Shown here one piece after another: positions 5,412 to 6,753 of a DNA stretch of 6,753 nt; position 1 is the first letter of the stretch; each line of letters starts with the position of its first letter. The translations under genes were made by a program, and so were the position numbers. The stretch comes from an uncultured Sutterella sp. (lineage in GTDB: Bacteria > Pseudomonadota > Gammaproteobacteria > Burkholderiales > Burkholderiaceae_F), in the NCBI GenBank assembly GCA_900764215.1, contig CAAFNI010000260.1:1-6753 (forward strand). The letters run 5' to 3'. Below the pieces are notes generated by a model. It was not told the origin of the DNA. It did no database searches and saw only the letters and a list, made by a program, of their open reading frames with translations.

Positions 5412-5446
5412 TTTAGCGCATCCTCATGGGTGCCCGATCGGTGCAT
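5408..5446 (-). CDS. Possible 12-residue upstream ORF coupled to the aldolase gene
   Basis: On the minus strand an ATG at 5444-5446 opens a 12-codon frame (MHRSGTHEDALK) whose TGA overlaps the aldolase ATG as ATGA. The aldolase Shine-Dalgarno lies inside it. Its own ribosome site is poor. It could couple translation, or be a chance frame. No function can be given. Confidence 0.2.
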   Translation of the reverse strand: MHRSGTHEDALK

Positions 5447-5514
5447 TTTCGCCCGCCGCATTTTTTCGCGCCTCTCCCGCCTCTCTGCCGCCCTTTCCCG
5501 TTGCCTGCGCTTCG

Positions 5515-5523
5515 TGCTATCGT
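5515..5523 (+). promoter_or_regulatory. Candidate extended -10 promoter of the peroxiredoxin gene
   Basis: TGC followed by TATCGT (5518-5523) is an extended -10 with four of six consensus matches, 36 bases before the start codon. The -35 position is poor. The upstream stretch 5461-5500 is pyrimidine-rich. Confidence 0.3.
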
Positions 5524-5559
5524 GCCGAATCGATGCTCAATTTTTGTGGGAGAACCATC

Positions 5560-6042
5560 ATGGCGGAACGCATTCAACTCAAGGCCGGCGACGCCGCGCC
5601 CGACTTCTCGGTCCCGGGCTGCGACGGCGAGCCCGTCACGCTCGAAGCTCTTCTCGGGTGCGGGCGCGGGCTCGTGCTCTACTTTTATCCGAAGGACAAC
5701 ACCGCGGGATGCACGCTTGAGGCTCAGGGCTTTCGGGATCATCTCGCCGACTTCGAGGCGCTGGGCTTCGCCGTTGCGGGCGTCTCGCGCGACAGCGTGA
5801 AGAGCCATTGCGGCTTTCGCGACCGCCAGAACCTCAACTTCCCGCTCCTCGCGGACAAGGACGAAGCCGTCTGCACGGCCTACGGCGTCATGAAGGAGAA
5901 GATGATGTACGGCAAGCTCTGCCGCGGCATCGAACGCTCGACCTTCGTGATTTCGCCCGAAGGCCGAATCCTGCATGCGCTCTACGGCGTCAAGGCGAAG
6001 ACCCATGTGGAGGAGCTCCTCGCGCTTCTGAAGGCTCGCTGA
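5560..6042 (+). CDS. bcp: Thioredoxin-dependent peroxiredoxin, PrxQ/Bcp family
   Basis: A 160-residue cytosolic thiol peroxidase of normal family length that reduces hydrogen peroxide and organic hydroperoxides with electrons from thioredoxin. ATG at 5560 follows GGGAG (5548-5552) by seven bases and gives the family start 'GDAAPDFSVPGCDG'. The peroxidatic motif P44-KDN-T48-AG-C51 fits PXXXTXXC, with Ala where the common form has Pro (TPGC). R126 in 'IERSTFVI' is the conserved active-site arginine. The second cysteine of E. coli Bcp (five residues after the first) is Q56 here, so this is not that type. C84 in 'SVKSHCGF' on helix 3 is the likely resolving cysteine, three residues before the usual PrxQ position ('SHDNFC'). 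C21, C34, C105 and C121 are extra. It is divergent from the aldolase. No clear terminator follows before hybE. Confidence 0.95.
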   Translation: MAERIQLKAGDAAPDFSVPGCDGEPVTLEALLGCGRGLVLYFYPKDNTAGCTLEAQGFRDHLADFEALGFAVAGVSRDSVKSHCGFRDRQNLNFPLLADKDEAVCTAYGVMKEKMMYGKLCRGIERSTFVISPEGRILHALYGVKAKTHVEELLALLKAR

Positions 6043-6105
6043 AGCCCTGTCGGAAGGCTTGCGGGCGTTCTGCCGCGGCCGGCCGGAGCCTTCTACTACG
6101 CCCTT

Positions 6106-6124
6106 TGGACTAGCCGCGAGTCCA
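6106..6124. promoter_or_regulatory. Inverted repeat upstream of the hybE promoter
   Basis: TGGACT (6106-6111) and AGTCCA (6119-6124) form a perfect six-pair dyad around seven bases. No T tract follows on either strand, so it is not a normal terminator for bcp. Its centre is about 56 bases before the predicted hybE transcript start, a place suited to an activator. Confidence 0.35.
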
Positions 6125-6135
6125 CTCATGGCTGA

Positions 6136-6164
6136 TGTCCAATCGCCCTTCTCTTTCCTATACT
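6136..6164 (+). promoter_or_regulatory. Candidate hybE promoter
   Basis: TATACT (6159-6164) matches five of six -10 bases. TGTCCA (6136-6141), 17 bases upstream, is a weak -35 with three matches. The predicted start is near 6171, giving a 5' leader of about 63 bases. This suggests hybE begins a transcript separate from bcp. Confidence 0.45.
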
Positions 6165-6175
6165 CATCAGCAGGA

Positions 6176-6212
6176 CCGTCCGGGCCCGGGCCTACGATGC
6201 GCGCTCGGACGG
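6176..6212 (+). other. GC-rich hairpin in the hybE leader
   Basis: CCGTCCG (6176-6182) pairs with CGGACGG (6206-6212). The 23-base loop contains the 10-base palindrome GGCCCGGGCC (6183-6192). It ends 11 bases before the AGGAG ribosome site, so it may tune mRNA stability or translation. No T tract, so not a terminator. Confidence 0.35.
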
Positions 6213-6233
6213 GATCACGAGTGAGGAGAAAAC

Positions 6234-6753
6234 GTGAATACAACAAGAGAGGCGGATGCCCGACCGAACACCCCCGAAAAGACCGCGCGCAGGCTGATGC
6301 CGACCGAAATGAGCCGCCTGCGCGTTTTTGCCAATTCTCCCGCGCCCCATTTCGAGGCGGGCTTTCGCGAGATTGCGCAGACCCGCATGAAGGGGCTGCC
6401 GATTCTCAACCCCCGCGTGACGGTGCGCGCCGACAATTTCCGCCGCTGGGGCAACGACTGGATCGGCACGGTCACGACGCCCTGGGCCATCATCGTGGTC
6501 TACGCCTGCGGCTGCCGCGAGAGTTGGGTTGACGTGCCCGCGGGAGCGGTTCGCACGCTTGAGCTCCCGGCCGGGGACTTTCCGTTTCTCGGCTGCCGGG
6601 ACGATCTTTTGGGCGACTACCTGATGCTTTCGCTCGTGAGTCCGATCACCGAATTCGAGGATCAGGCCGCGGCCGAGGCCGTCGCAACAATTTCGCTCCA
6701 GACGATTCTTACCGTTCCCGAGGACGAGAAGTTCGGCACGAACTACGACACCG
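6234..6753 (+). CDS. hybE: [NiFe]-hydrogenase assembly chaperone HybE, 3' end cut by the window
   Basis: The first 173 residues of a HybE-family chaperone, a cytosolic protein that in E. coli helps assemble and proofread the Tat-exported hydrogenase-2 precursors. Line-up from memory with E. coli HybE is clear: 'FANSPAPHFEAGFREIAQ' (32-49) with 'FQTSPKAQVQAAFEEIAR', 'MKGLPILNP' (52-60) with 'MHDLSFLHP', 'WIGTVTTPWAIIVV' (76-89) with 'WTGCVITPWMLSAV', and 'YLMLSLVSPITEF' (129-141) with 'YLSCSLMSPLSHS'. GTG at 6234 is chosen because AGGAG (6224-6228) lies five bases before it. The E. coli start aligns with M26 (ATG at 6309), which has no ribosome site, so this protein probably carries a 25-residue N-terminal extension rich in Thr, Arg and Pro. 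No stop is reached by 6753. E. coli HybE is about 162 residues, so the end should be near. A hydrogenase gene set is expected beyond the right edge. Confidence 0.9.
   Translation, partial: MNTTREADARPNTPEKTARRLMPTEMSRLRVFANSPAPHFEAGFREIAQTRMKGLPILNPRVTVRADNFRRWGNDWIGTVTTPWAIIVVYACGCRESWVDVPAGAVRTLELPAGDFPFLGCRDDLLGDYLMLSLVSPITEFEDQAAAEAVATISLQTILTVPEDEKFGTNYDT

Noticed and set aside
4332..5720. 462-codon open frame on the plus strand across the aldolase region
   Set aside because: It is the mirror of the threonine aldolase gene in GC-rich DNA, low-complexity Gly/Ala/Val/Asp, without family motifs, and runs out of frame into bcp.
5413..6246. 277-codon open frame on the minus strand over bcp
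   Set aside because: Antisense shadow of bcp, with no recognisable motif. It also overlaps the whole aldolase-bcp spacer.
1..6753. CRISPR array, tRNA, rRNA, insertion sequence, toxin-antitoxin or defence island
   Set aside because: I saw no regularly spaced repeats, no tRNA-like cloverleaf, no transposase or recombinase motifs and no paired small genes. The window is ordinary metabolic chromosome.

Overview
The window reads as GC-rich bacterial chromosome, densely coding on both strands. Gene content points to a betaproteobacterium of the Sutterellaceae type (Sutterella/Parasutterella). The hints are a DHH-family manganese pyrophosphatase, a Tat-exported haem-less flavoprotein reductase beside a LysR regulator, a Tat-exported carboxymuconolactone decarboxylase-cupin fusion, a proteobacterial PrxQ and a HybE hydrogenase chaperone. 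The taxonomic call is inference from protein style only. The first 20 bases are not genomic: positions 2-20 are the Tn5/Nextera mosaic end, so the left edge is the end of a sequenced fragment with untrimmed adapter.

Layout, left to right. (1) 21-236 (+): C-terminal end of the Mn-dependent inorganic pyrophosphatase PpaC, with a hairpin terminator at 284-321 that also serves the converging regulator. (2) 380-1276 (-): LysR-type regulator. (3) 1277-1633: a 357-base divergent control region with a regulator promoter and inverted repeat, a tandem 9-mer repeat, a weak sigma70-like promoter for the flavoprotein, an upstream in-frame start with its own Shine-Dalgarno site, and a bulged hairpin. (4) 1634-3118 (+): Tat-secreted FAD flavoprotein of the fumarate reductase/flavocytochrome c family, without haem motifs. 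(5) 3117-3184: interleaved hairpins acting as a two-way terminator. (6) 3220-4119 (-): Tat-secreted carboxymuconolactone decarboxylase-cupin fusion, with a candidate promoter and a symmetric T-N11-A LysR-type box upstream. (7) 4284-4315: strong terminator for the next gene. (8) 4344-5411 (-): PLP-dependent threonine aldolase-like enzyme. (9) 5560-6042 (+): PrxQ/Bcp peroxiredoxin, divergent from the aldolase. (10) 6234-6753 (+): hydrogenase chaperone HybE, cut by the right edge.

Most genes look like single-gene transcription units that alternate strand and are separated by hairpins. The one plausible functional neighbourhood is regulator, exported flavoprotein and exported CMD-cupin. It could be a small periplasmic module in which the cupin enzyme modifies or detoxifies a compound and the flavoprotein reduces an organic acceptor, but no substrate can be read from the sequence. 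Pyrophosphatase, aldolase and peroxiredoxin are housekeeping. HybE implies a [NiFe] uptake hydrogenase, probably encoded beyond the right edge. I see no mobile element, CRISPR array, RNA gene or defence system.
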